The notes under the pieces were generated by a model. It had not been told where the DNA came from, made no database searches, and saw nothing but the letters and a program-made list of their open reading frames with translations. From Ramazzottius varieornatus (Eukaryota > Tardigrada > Eutardigrada > Parachela > Ramazzottiidae), in NCBI GenBank assembly GCA_001949185.1, contig BDGG01000011.1, positions 1,125,878-1,189,877 on the forward strand: 64,000 nucleotides of DNA, read 5' to 3'. Positions 51,879-62,424 of this stretch are shown one piece after another. Position 1 is the first letter of the stretch. Each line of letters starts with the position of its first letter. The translations under genes and the position numbers were made by a program.

Positions 51879-52994
51879 TAACACCGACGTTTGTGAATAC
51901 AGCATCTAGTATATCAGGATCCGGATCCTCTTGAGAAATACAGCGGACGAAAAATTAATGCTTAGCTTGAGACAACCATCTTCAACACAAGTTAATGAGG
52001 CGTTTGCAGTTCGGCTTAGATCTGGCAGAAAGGATAGTCGGGCGTATCCATGGACATACTTTCTGATACAGCCGCAGTTGTCTGGAAAATGCAGCAAAAT
52101 GCACTGGGTCGCGAAATTCGAGGCTCAAAGCTCCATTAGGCGGGGCTTTTGATGTTGTGGGTGGAATCAGCTACTCGCTGGCCGAACACTGCACCACAGC
52201 CACGCAACCAGCAGCGAAAATTCCATAGGCCAAGAATTGTACACTATTGGTGCTGCGTGTGTTTGGGCGTGCGCACAGTTTTTGGTGTGGTGCACTACCG
52301 TGCTACTGTACTGTGCTACTGTACATGCACTGGTGGCTGCGATGAACGGATGGCAGGTAAGCGATGGATAGGTATACCCAAAGTTAATGGCTGACTCGAT
52401 CCGGACGCAAACATTTTGGTCAGAAGGACAGCGACACGGAAAATACTGTTACATGGTTTTTCGAACAGTTTCATCTGCTTCTTGAAGTCGACAAAAGCAA
52501 CACTAGTGACATTTTCTTCGAATCCCATTCGATACACTGGCGAACCGAAGACATCAACTTGTTTGTGTACCGTCACTCTGGCTCGTTCTGCATTTCCGCT
52601 TCCAAGATTGGCTTATGGAGATGATTTCTCTTGCCGTCTCCTGAATCGCCGTGAATTGAGTAATGCTCAGCGAAATTTTCCTGATGAGTACGGAAAGCTC
52701 CCTTATTTTCGAAAAATAGCGTAACCGAAAATACGGTTAGCTAGCATTGTAAAGCATGGTGGTTGCCCAACTATTCAAGCTTGTGTCTCAAAACTCGATT
52801 TTGCCACAAATTTATTTTTATGGCGATCATTTGACCGTCTGACGCTCCTCTTCTTCATTGTGATATTAAGTTCCCCACGAGTTCGCAGGCTACTTTAGGG
52901 AAAGAAAGCATGCATGGAGAAAAAAAGCAAACACTGGGCCGGAATGAAGCTATAGACGGCCCATTCTGCCAAGGAAAGCATGTTTTCAAGTATG

Positions 52995-53095
52995 GCAAAA
53001 AAGGCGACAAGATTATTTTCGAATTGGCGCGCGCTTCCAGCCCGTCACACTGCAAGCGTGAGGCACTTGAGAAAGCAGTCTGGTCGATTGTTGCT
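52995..53095. repeat. Palindromic CACTTG-family repeat, intergenic copy
   Basis: GGCGACAAGATTATTTTCGA, ATTGGCGCGCGCTTCCAGCC, then GCAAGCGTGAGGCACTTGAG. A diverged copy, one of the two outside identified introns. Confidence 0.7.
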
Positions 53096-53404
53096 TGACG
53101 TGAGGGTTTCCACCTTCGGAAGGGAGAGCATCAGAACAGTATGTTCATAAGACATCAGAAGTAAATAGGTTGCTTTTTTATCCCTGCTTCGAGTGTATCC
53201 ACCAAGGAGAACCAAGCTTTGCAGGAGAAGAAAAGAAACGTCCGAAAACAAACTCGAATTTGCCCGTTCAGGTTAGCTGTAGAAAAATCTAGCGGGCGTG
53301 TTAATTTGTCCTGCAACGTAATCGTCCCAAACGATTCCGGTAATCCGGTTCCGCTTGTTAGCTACAGTGGGAAAGTGAACGGGAGCTGGCAACATAGTCT
53401 TTCT

Positions 53405-53723
53405 ACGAGGTAGACGGCACGAAGATTAGTCGGAAATTCCGGCGTGAAGATTACAACGCAACATTGCTTTCTATGCTTGATTGTTTGATCCTAGTACACC
53501 TCATACGCTCTTTAGCATTGCTCGACACACCTCTCCCTTTCAAGGCTCACATCTGACCAGTTTGACTCCTGTTTCACCTCTGAAGGTCCATAAAGAATGG
53601 GAATAAGTTTTTCTTGATTTAGGCACCAAGAAAGTTGAGTTTGACGCAGAGAAAGCCAAAATTGAGACCTGTAATCACCACGCCGGAATTTCCGACCTGT
53701 AATCCCCATGCCGTCTACCTCGT
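53405..53723. mobile_element. Foldback element, 319 bp
   Basis: Left arm ACGAGGTAGACGGCACGAAG then GTCGGAAATTCCGGCGTG; right arm is the complement of ACGAGGTAGACGGCATGGGG then GTCGGAAATTCCGGCGTG. Arms about 50 bases. Confidence 0.8.
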
Positions 53724-53800
53724 ATTGATATAGCAGACTGCGGTCTGCGTTATCCATACTACAGCGCCCTTGCGGCGAAATAACGAAACCGCAGAAAATA

Positions 53801-54787
53801 CACCCCGTTCACGCCAAATCGCCACCACCTGGCATTGCAACGTTAAAAAATCCATCTTGCCCGTTTTCTGCTCATCCCAACTCGCCATTTGCATAACTTT
53901 CCAAGCTGTTTTGACTGAACCATGGCTTGCTTCGCTCCTCCAAGAGACAGCGTGAAACAATTGACTGGTATGACTTCAGGTCAGGAAGACGTATAGTAAG
54001 TAAGCGAGTAAAACGCAGTCTGCAAAATTCAATAATCGAGTTCCCTTTAGCAACCTCATTCAGAAAGGCTTACAGCCTCCGGAACTCTCTGTTGGAAACG
54101 AGAAAGACCGCGGAAATATCAAACGAGCTCGGCAAACGAATTACAACCTTGAAGTTCGGCCATTTTGCCGAGAAATCCCGTTTTGTCGAAAAATTTCCAC
54201 ACACAGTCCTGAACGGCAGATTCATGAGATCAGCCATATTTTCCGTAGCTCCGTCTCCGGTTTGACTGTCTTAAGCAGCGGTACCGCGGGACTTCAATGG
54301 AAGACTGAGAAAACAACTTCAGAAAACGACCTAAAAAACCGAAAAGTTGAGTGCAGTTTCAGCTAACCACCTTCCCTAGCTCCATGTCGATCCTGGCTTT
54401 TTGTGAGCAGATTTTAGGCCAGTAAATTGGGCCAAGGTAGCAAACAGAAAGTTAAACCACGGAAAATCAGTCCAACCTGTGAGATGTGACAGTTCAAACG
54501 CCCGAAATCAGTTCCGAACGGTTCATGTGTGTACGGAGTTGCTCGCCATGCTGTTCGTATGAGGCCGATCAGCTGATCAAACACGCGCTTGATCACTTGA
54601 TCAGGTCAAGCCATAACCGGACGTCGATCAACTGATCGTGCTGCGCAGTGCTTGGCCAGCAGTCTCACACAGAAACGCTGTTCGGTAGCAGAAGAAGTAA
54701 TTGTCACATCTCACAGGTAGGACTGTAACAATCCAGTCGAGAACGCCTTAATTTTATAGGTGGTAGCGACTTGGCGTGAACGGGGTG
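53801..54787. mobile_element. 987-bp inverted-repeat element
   Basis: Ends CACCCCGTTCACGCCAAATC / complement of CACCCCGTTCACGCCAAGTC, continuing GC(C/T)ACCACCT. A second inverted pair lies inside (CCAACCTGTGAGATGTGACA at 54,474 and its complement near 54,702). No transposase recognised. Confidence 0.75.
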
Positions 54788-55461
54788 CAGCTGGCTGGAA
54801 ACAATATGTCTCTAAATCTTTCAACAGAAATTTACAATAGCTGTATACAGGATAACAGGGTCGATTGCTTTCGAACGTGCACTGCCCCTCGAGGCAGCGA
54901 TTCGCGGTCTGTCACTGTATCCTTAGACGCAAGTTTGGCGCAGTTGCCCGATGTGTTTTCTACTTCAGGCCGTCGTCCTGATTTTTTACCCATCCGGCTG
55001 ATCTTGCAGTAACAGCATTATGGCGGTCGAACGTGGAACTCTAAAACTACGCCCGTATCTGGGCCAATATATAAATACGAGCGCGCATCATTCCGCGTTA
55101 ATCTTTGTAATCTGTGAAGGTGAAACTGCGCTTGGTGATTTGGATACAAGGTAAACGGCATAATTCGGCAAAACCAGAACGGTGCAAAACAAAACTGACT
55201 AGTGCGCACACGCGCAGATCGTACGCGCTCATGATACAGCGCATTTATGGACGGGCGTACATAATGATGACGCATCGCATGTCGTCCCTCCTCGGGCTGG
55301 CTTTTTGTTCATGGGTAGTCAGGCTCTGCAACAACTACGACACGGTTGTTACGTGAACTTCCATTTTCCTAAGTAACCGCAACAACCCACTCGACACTCT
55401 GGAACTCCACAAACTCACACCAATATTTAGTACCAGTTCTGACTTATCTGTCGACTTATCG

Positions 55462-56296
55462 ATGGCAGCGACTTACCTATCAGCCGGCGTGTTTGGTCCG
55501 AAAGATTCACCCGCTGTTTTCACCACGGATCCTATCACGGTCCAATTGATCGATGTTACAGTAATTGATACTGGCGATGGTGACCGAGCTGCGACTATGA
55601 CCTTATGGGACGGTGTCCGTGAAGTTGGTTATAACTGAAACACCATCAGATCTTTCGGCGAATATGCCCTTATTCCAACTCTAGATAATCGAACTTCGAA
55701 AAGTTGACTTCAGCTCCGCAGAGCAACACCAGTATAGTGCAACCATTCCCTTACAAACTCAAGTCCGACAACACACAACCGTGGACACACCTCTGACGTT
55801 CTACACCTTTGAACCTTGAAAACTTTGCTCGACCACCCCAGTACACAACCACTCAGTAGGATTTCCAGCTGATCAGCTTCCATATTTCCAGACATCATTC
55901 TAGTCGTCCTTGAAGTCAGACGCACGCAGAAAGAAGTTACCATGTCTGTAGTCGATAACACCACTCAGCAGCAGTTCAACCTTAAAGTACAAACGTCATG
56001 GTACGTGTACGCCGGTATTCACACCGTACCATGTTTCAAATTCTCTGTTCCAGGTCAACTCGATTTCCCCTGACATGTCTTCAAAGGTGTACATGTTTTT
56101 GCATGTCCTGGAATTGCAAGGAAACCTCCTCGAACTGCAACATCAACATAGCTTCTTTTTCGTCAGTACCAGCGAACAGTCACAAGCAATCCGGAAATAC
56201 GGTGTCTCCCTCAACGTCCTTCCGCTGTGTGAGCTTTACCGAAGTTTGCCAACGCCAGGTACGACCAAGTTTTTCACCACGAAACCCAAGAACTAA
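55462..56296 (+). pseudogene. Possible RPA70-like OB-fold fragment
   Basis: From the ATG at 55462 the frame reads MAATYLSAGVFGP ... PITVQLIDVTVIDTGDGDRA and TMTLWDGV, which resembles the N-terminal OB fold of replication protein A 70 (strand, then DR-x-LSDG). It then stops. In another frame near 55,890-55,930 comes FPDIILVVLEVRR, which fits the last strand of that fold. Further open sequence at 55,943-56,296 has no clear match. The broken frames suggest a decayed copy or unplaced small introns. RPA-like genes are sometimes carried by Helitron transposons, but nothing here shows Helitron ends. Confidence 0.3.
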
Positions 56297-56768
56297 ACGG
56301 CACCTGTAGCTACAATTAGCTCGTCTGAGGAAACTCCGAGTCCCTCACCCTCCACTTCACCAGTCAGACCGACACCGACAAAAACACGACAGACCCTTCT
56401 TGACTCCAGCGACGAAGACCAGGCGAGCGAACAACCGCCCATCACCCCAAAGAATACTTCTCACGCCAAAAAAACAAGAAATCCATGACTTAGACCAGCC
56501 TTTGAGACCGAGAAACGAAACAAAACAGCGTACCATTCCAAGCTCCAAACGAGAAAGTGGAACTTTCCATCCCGAAGAACTTTTACATATGCCCTGTGAC
56601 TTAGAACGTGTTTAGTATATTGTCCTTCACATTAACCTCTTCCTACCGATATGTTCTTCAAAAACCATTCCATATACCGTCCCTTAAATGCACGTAAACT
56701 TTCCAAAACTACCTCGCATCCCTGAACTTAGATTGCGAGCCGAAAGCGAGCAGTGTCTTGTGCACGGT

Positions 56769-59033
56769 GAAGGGAAAGTTTGGCGCAGTAAAAAGTTTGG
56801 ATCGGACCGTTTCGCTAAGGCGGCACGGACAGGTGCTTTTTGCTGCATGTAGAAAATAGCATACGTACGTATGCTATTTAAGAAAATAGCTTACTGCCGT
56901 ACGTACGTGATGGGTTTTGGAACGAGCGGCTAGAAGCGTGACGCTTTTACTGGCTTCTTTTGTCCGAACGAGCACACCTTAAACACATACATAAACGCGA
57001 CTCCAGAAATGAAACCTCCAATCACGGTGAAAATCAGAAACCAAAATCGCCACCGCAAACATGGTATCTACTGCACTTTCTTCGACCTAACTCGTTTCTT
57101 TGGTGGAGCTGGTACGAGCGCACCCAGATCGGCAGGCACCAGAAGGCAGGCGGAAGGTTCCACAGGTGGGTGCTCTTTCCTCTTGCGACTCTTTTCAGGC
57201 TTCGACTGCGGTTTAATGGATATCCGCATCGGGAACGCTGGCAGCTGGCGAAGGTCCGTGAGCTGTCTCCGTTTGTTTCTTCCCTCCACGACTCTTCGGT
57301 GTAGTTCTACCCGGCTCCTTCAGCAATTTCAGACGGTGCTTAATCACCTCCATATACTCACTGTTGAGCATATTTCTGCCTGCTTCGAGCGCTATCCGTG
57401 CATCTTTCGCTTTTCGCTTTTTTTCGGCTTAGAAAGAGAAACCTTGCCTGCTGCAAACAGAACCGTGTCCGCAACGCTCTTGTAACCCAACCGGATGAAA
57501 ACCACTCTTTAATGACGCTTCGAACTCGAAAGAGAATATGCTGGCTCCTGGAGTGCACAGCTCTTCCAAATGTCCAGGAAAACTGTTCCGTGTTACCTGA
57601 GTGTTAAAATCAACGAACTAGAAAGCTTGATCTCAAGTTATTCTTACAAAAAAAAACTAGTCTTACTTCAAACTGCGGGTTGATAGGATGGAAAGACTTG
57701 TAAGCCGTCCATTTCGACTTCATGGTTCCAAATGGGCAGCTGTCTAACGGCTTGGATAGTTCGTGACGTGACTATAATGACCATCCATAAATACGACACA
57801 CTGCAAAAGCCACCTATAAGTAGGAGAAAAATTGTGATGCACGGAGATATCAATAAGTTTATGAGCAGAGCGTAACGTACTTTGTCGGGAGAGTCAGGCA
57901 GCACTTCCTGCCGGAAGTAGTCCGTCAGCACCTTTTGATCCATTATGCCTGACCGATTGACTGCGACATAGAGCTTGTCCTTGGTATTATCGTTCATGCT
58001 GCCCAAAAGCATCACTCTGTCGAACAGGACTAAAGGCTTAAACAACAGGCCAGCCGCGTTTCCACAGGCCAGCCGCGTTTCCACAGGACAGCATGGTTAC
58101 CTGATCTCCTGTCGAACCTTCTGTGTATGAAACCACATGTTTGTTTCCTTTTTATGCATAGGCTCTTTCCCTTTCAAAACCGAGAATGAATCCAGATTCG
58201 TCCAGATTGATAATTCCTTCGGGACTCGAAAGATAGCTTTGCTCTTCCAGTTCGCTGAGGAACCTGATCCACGATTCCGCGCCTTCGATGGTCCAATCTC
58301 GTGCCTTCTACCTGTCAGCGTCCGAAGCTAGACGAAGGGAGATTTCTTTCTGCTCTTGGAGGAATCGTCGATGCCAGTCATCACTGAAAGCTATCCCGAT
58401 ACCTGTTAAAGATCAGCATTCACAATTAACGACGTACAACGTTGGAATGCGAAAGTTATTCTACCTTTCGCAATGCCCATTTCGTCCACGAAAATACGCA
58501 GCCGAATTTTGTTGAGAGGAAATCAAGTATTTCCGAATTTCTTTAGCTGATCAACCAGCAGTCTTTCCTCCGTAGCGTTCAGCTGTCTTCCCCGACCCAT
58601 CCTACGTGCTTTCGTATCTTGCAGATGGCAGTAGATTGTGCGGGGAGGAACGTTGTAGAGACGAGCAGCTTCACGATGTGCAGTACCATTCTCGACAGCG
58701 GAAAGCGCTCTTTTCAGGTCTTCCTCGCTGTACCGTCGAGGCCTCTTGGTTTTAAACTGTTGAGACATACTCGAAAAGCTAGCCAAAATGGAAGTATGAA
58801 CACCGGCTGATTTCTCGACACGAAAACAAACGACAAACTTACGGGATCCATTCAAAAGACTAAAAAATAATACATTACACTGTACCAATGTTTACGGTAG
58901 TTTCCACTGCGGTTAAAATCTACTACGTTACGTCATACAGTTGATTTGTCTTTTGCTTGCATATAAAATCTAAATTTGCCGTCTTTTACAGTACGCCTGA
59001 TCCAAACTTTTTACTGCGCCGAACTTTCCCTTC
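56769..59033. mobile_element. 2.27-kb pogo/Tigger-type DNA transposon
   Basis: 35-base terminal inverted repeats (GAAGGGAAAGTT, then T or C, then GGCGCAGTAAAAAGTTTGGATC), 34 of 35 identical, at 56769-56803 and 58999-59033. Between them a minus-strand transposase relic has HTH_psq, CENP-B-type HTH and DDE motifs (separate entry). Subterminal DNA (TTTCGCTAAGGCGGCACGG) matches that of shorter elements at 8.6-8.8 kb and 59.9-60.3 kb, which look like its non-autonomous derivatives. The exact outer boundary could be a few bases further out, since the target duplication is not clear. Confidence 0.85.
57060..58768 (-). pseudogene. Decayed pogo/Tigger-type transposase
   Basis: The ATG at 58768 opens MSQQFKTKRPRRYSEEDLKR, an HTH_psq domain (EAARLYNVPPRTIYCHL). 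A CENP-B-type HTH follows (ERLLVDQLKKFG ... FPLNKIRLRIFVDEMG), then a probable 60-base intron and SDDWHRRFLQEQKEISLR. The DDE domain begins SPEGIINLDESGFILG, continues SCGNAAGLLFKPLVLF and SGIMDQKVLTDYFRQEVLPD, then a probable 80-base intron and CVVFMDGHYSHVT, the second catalytic Asp. Defects: in-frame TGA after KKFGNT, TAG after DADR, TAA after ERAYA, a 19-base tandem duplication at about 58,048-58,085 that shifts frame, and a deletion joining HVT to LSKPLD. It cannot make active transposase as it stands. Confidence 0.85.
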
Positions 59034-59355
59034 GCGTAAGTATACAATATCCTAACTGCACCTTCATCATAACCACTTTAGTTAATGCAAAAGATGGTCA
59101 GTGCATGTCCGTAGCGAGTAAGCCTTCGAATTGTTTACACCTGTCACTCAATTCTGCAATGGCATAATAGTCCAACTGCGACTTCCAACTGCGACACTCG
59201 AAGTCCTACAGCCTACACGTGTTTTGTAAAAGAAATGCCCAGTAACTCTTAGTCCACTTCCTACTGCTTCTCTTACAGTTGACCATCGACTGCTTCCCTG
59301 AGTTTCTTGTTGAAAACTACTATTCAACATGCAGAGTTTCAGGAGGCATAAAATA

Positions 59356-59640
59356 ACGAAAGTCAGTAGATCCCGTTGGGCATTCCGCTTCGCCTCCTCA
59401 CATTCTGCATTACAGAGTTACTGAGCAACCTCATCAACCAAAGTATTCGCAAGAGCGATTATCTCGACCTTTTCAAGACGTTAGCCTTCCTACCAATACT
59501 ACCCAATGTGCCTCAGCGCGACTCTTTCCAAAGTGGTGGAGAAAGTCGTCCAAAGCCAGCCGGCACATCAGCTGAAGGAGTTGTCTCCTCTCCCCGACAC
59601 GAAGCGTCACTTGTAAAGGTGATGGAGAACAGAGGCAAAC
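59356..59640 (+). pseudogene. Second copy of the 40.5-41.1 kb gene fragment
   Basis: Matches the 40.5-kb copy from GGGCATTCCGCTTCGCCTCC through AACCTCATCAACCAAA and ACTCTTTCCAAAGTGGTGGA, without the MITE. The encoded NLINQSIRKSDYLDLFK aligns with NLINQTLRKDEYPDVFK, but indels shift the frame. It abuts the right end of the pogo-type element. A minus-strand frame next to it (59669-59914) carries the KFSDP segment also found near 1.3 kb. Confidence 0.4.
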
Positions 59641-59915
59641 ATTTGATAAGCAGCAACTAAGTACTAACTTAGACTGACAGGGCTAAAACTGGAGAGAGCT
59701 CGAGCTTACTACGCTTTTTCAGTGCCATATGAAACTCAAAAAAGCCGGAAGATTGAAGAGACTGTGCACGTGGGAACTGTGGTAAACTGGAGGCAGTAAA
59801 CAGTATGGAGTATAAAGTATGGAGTTTGCCCTTGGGGTCCGAAAACTTTATAATGCTCTGCTGAGCAATTTGGTCAGACATGCTTTGGACGCATTCTCGT
59901 ATGGGGATACTCATA

Positions 59916-60331
59916 TTATGGGCCAGTAAAAATTACGGGCCGGGCGGAAAAGACGTCAAATTTACAGTTTGTATGGAAGTCAGAAACAGAAATCGGACAA
60001 ACGACGTAACTCAGTAAAATTCAACCGTCGAAAATTGTCATGGACAGTGGCCATCAGCTGCTCACTGTTTTACTCTAACGCTACGACGCTGCTGTCGACT
60101 GTCTCCTGGAGAAGCCTTGGACTAGCTGGAACAGTTGAAGGTGTGCGTGTTCCGGTAAAATGGAGATCTAACTGCTATAATAATTATGACAAGCTTTAGC
60201 TCTTCGGCCCAGTATCCGGCACGTACGCACAGCAGTGCGGCCTTCGATGCTGGTTTTTACTTGTAGCAAGAACAACCTGCCCGTGCCGCCGTAGCGAAAA
60301 GGCCTGGCCCATAATTTTTACTGGCCCATAA
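59916..60331. mobile_element. 416-bp MITE of the pogo-type family, TA-flanked
   Basis: Ends TTATGGGCCAGTAAAAATTA then (C/T)GGGCC(G/A)GGC, complementary at both ends and flanked by TA. Right subterminal CGCTACGGCGGCACGGGCAG (reverse complement) resembles TTTCGCTAAGGCGGCACGGA in the transposase-bearing element, tying the two together. Confidence 0.85.
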
Positions 60332-60334
60332 TAT

Positions 60335-62424
60335 CTCCTCGCTCGTGCACACCTTTAATCATCGTAATCTGCGTAATCCACACGATTGTAAAAAGCAATA
60401 CAGAGATTGAGCTACCACTCCCGATCACTGTCCGACTGTAGTAACGGCTTGCTCCGCCCCTTTTGCGACCTGTAACTACAATTTGCTTTCCGGAGCTCCC
60501 GTTATTTTCGGGAGATAGCGTAATCGGATTTACGGTTAACTAGCATTGGGAAGCATGGTGGTTGCCCAAATATTCAAAGTTGTGACTGATCGCCGCAGTA
60601 AACTGGTGGCCCATGTTTGCGTACCGGTCCATCGTTGGGCCAGGTTCGTGTACGAATTTATCTTAAAATGACTCGCAAAACTGTTCTTTTAGTTTGCTCG
60701 AATGATTTCACTTCACTCCCTCGGTAAGTAATATTAATAAGTAAGTCCATTTTAGGAAGTCCATACCTGTCACTCGTCGAGTTTGCAAAGTAGTACTAGT
60801 CCATCTGCGTATGGGAATCGCTATCTGGATGTAGTAGAAGGTCATAATGCCGTTGGTCTCGGTATATACAGTATTTGCAACTTTCGCTGCACTGCGCCTT
60901 TCCTCGTTCTTGTACCGTCAAAAATGATATACAGCCGCAGAACCGTCGTACAGATTCCGTAAAGCGGGTTGTGAAAACAGACAGCTGTGAGCCGGAAGTC
61001 TATTGACGTTCTCGTTTCTTACTTCTCTGCCAAGAAACTTCTGGCGCTTTGGGTTTCTTATCTGCTTTGAAAGAGGAGACATACTCCTATCAAACCGTTG
61101 ATTTCGGCATTTGACCCGCTATGCGTTCACCTTAATTTGTATCGTACCATGTTCTCCTTCTGACGGTTTGGCTAACCCGATGCCGTACGCGCGTATACTG
61201 CATCCTGCGCAAATGTGATACTCTCAACATGTCGTACCGTTCCAGCCGGCGTTCAGATTACGTGAGTCAACAAAACACTATAAGAATACACGTTGATGGC
61301 GTTTCACTTCCGCGTTCCTAATTTGTTCCTCGGCTTTCTCAGGGAATGAGAAGACTAGTTGTCTGTCTTATTTGCATATTCAAAATGACTAACCGTAGAG
61401 ATTTCACGTGTCGATCCGTGATGAAAACACGGACCTTCAACTGATACAAACCGTACTTTGTCTTACTGGGTAAAGTTTCGTGAATGTTCCCTTATTCTAA
61501 ACTTTCATTACTCACTGTTTAGCTTGGCACCGGATCAAGTGGATCATCTGACTACCACTCACCATCATCCCTCTCCCGCCGCTATTCTGCCGTAAGTCCA
61601 ACTTATTTGAATAACTTGGTGGTCCTATCACTCAATAAACGCCTTCTGTTCAGCTGCACAACAGCAAGGGACAAACAGTGTGTCGAAGGGCCGAATGCCG
61701 CTGCTTATTGCCGCGGTCCCATTGAGCTTCTGTCTCAAAATAATATCAGCCAATTCAGTTCAAAATATCAGTTCAGTGTTAACGGAGAAAAATTGGAGCT
61801 TGGGCCAAATTGCATGGCTGTGATGTAACATGCTAAATGTCATGGTAATGCACTCTTGGTATGTATGTGCGCTGTTTTTTTATCGAGAAAGGACAGAAAG
61901 CAACGCAGAGCTTGAATAAGCATATCTTCGGCCACATTGGAGAAACCTTGCAAATGGCAATAGGACGCAGCGTCGCACGGCGTAAAGTTATCAGATCGCG
62001 GCACAGCAACCTTTCCCCTACTTGAGGCCTATTTTTAGCTCCCTGCTCCGCGCGCAAATGCAAAGCAGACTGACGGAGAGAAAACTCCTCGAAGCTGCCG
62101 AATCATTCATACAGCGTCTTCGAGCCATCAAAAAACTTTACTCTCGACGTGCGTTACTGAAGCGTGTCTCATCACCGAGTATTTTCGACAGCAGTGCACA
62201 TTGCATAGCGTCAGGCTCGTTGATCACACTTGGCTCTTCTAACGGTTGCCTCATCAGATCGCAACGCTAACGACGTATTCTCTGGCAGGAATCGCCAAAA
62301 TTCCCCGGCGTTAAGAGAAGGGAATCTATTTGTACACAATATCGACTGTCTCCCGACCACAATCGATTGTTGCTGTTGATTGCTCGATTGAAGTCTAACG
62401 TCAATTTCTGGACTTTTCCAACAG
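60335..62424. other. No confident gene; upstream exons of the next gene probably lie here
   Basis: Contains the repeat at 60,493-60,588 that matches 52,689-52,793. A frame at about 62,036-62,270, after a possible acceptor (TATTTTTAG), encodes a basic helix (MQSRLTERKLLEAAESFIQR) and might be an exon of the following gene, but I could not find a phase-matched join. Confidence 0.4.

Larger units (their letters stand above)
51879..55461. other. Gene-poor, repeat-rich DNA
   Basis: Holds inverted-repeat elements at 53405-53723 and 53801-54787, a palindromic-family copy near 52,995-53,095, and a segment at 52,689-52,793 repeated at 60,493-60,588. I saw no coding exon I could support. Confidence 0.5.

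Noticed and set aside
58440-58480. IFVDEMG as the catalytic DDE motif of the pogo-type transposase
   Set aside because: It lies in the CENP-B-type HTH by order; the true first catalytic Asp is in INLDESGF further downstream.
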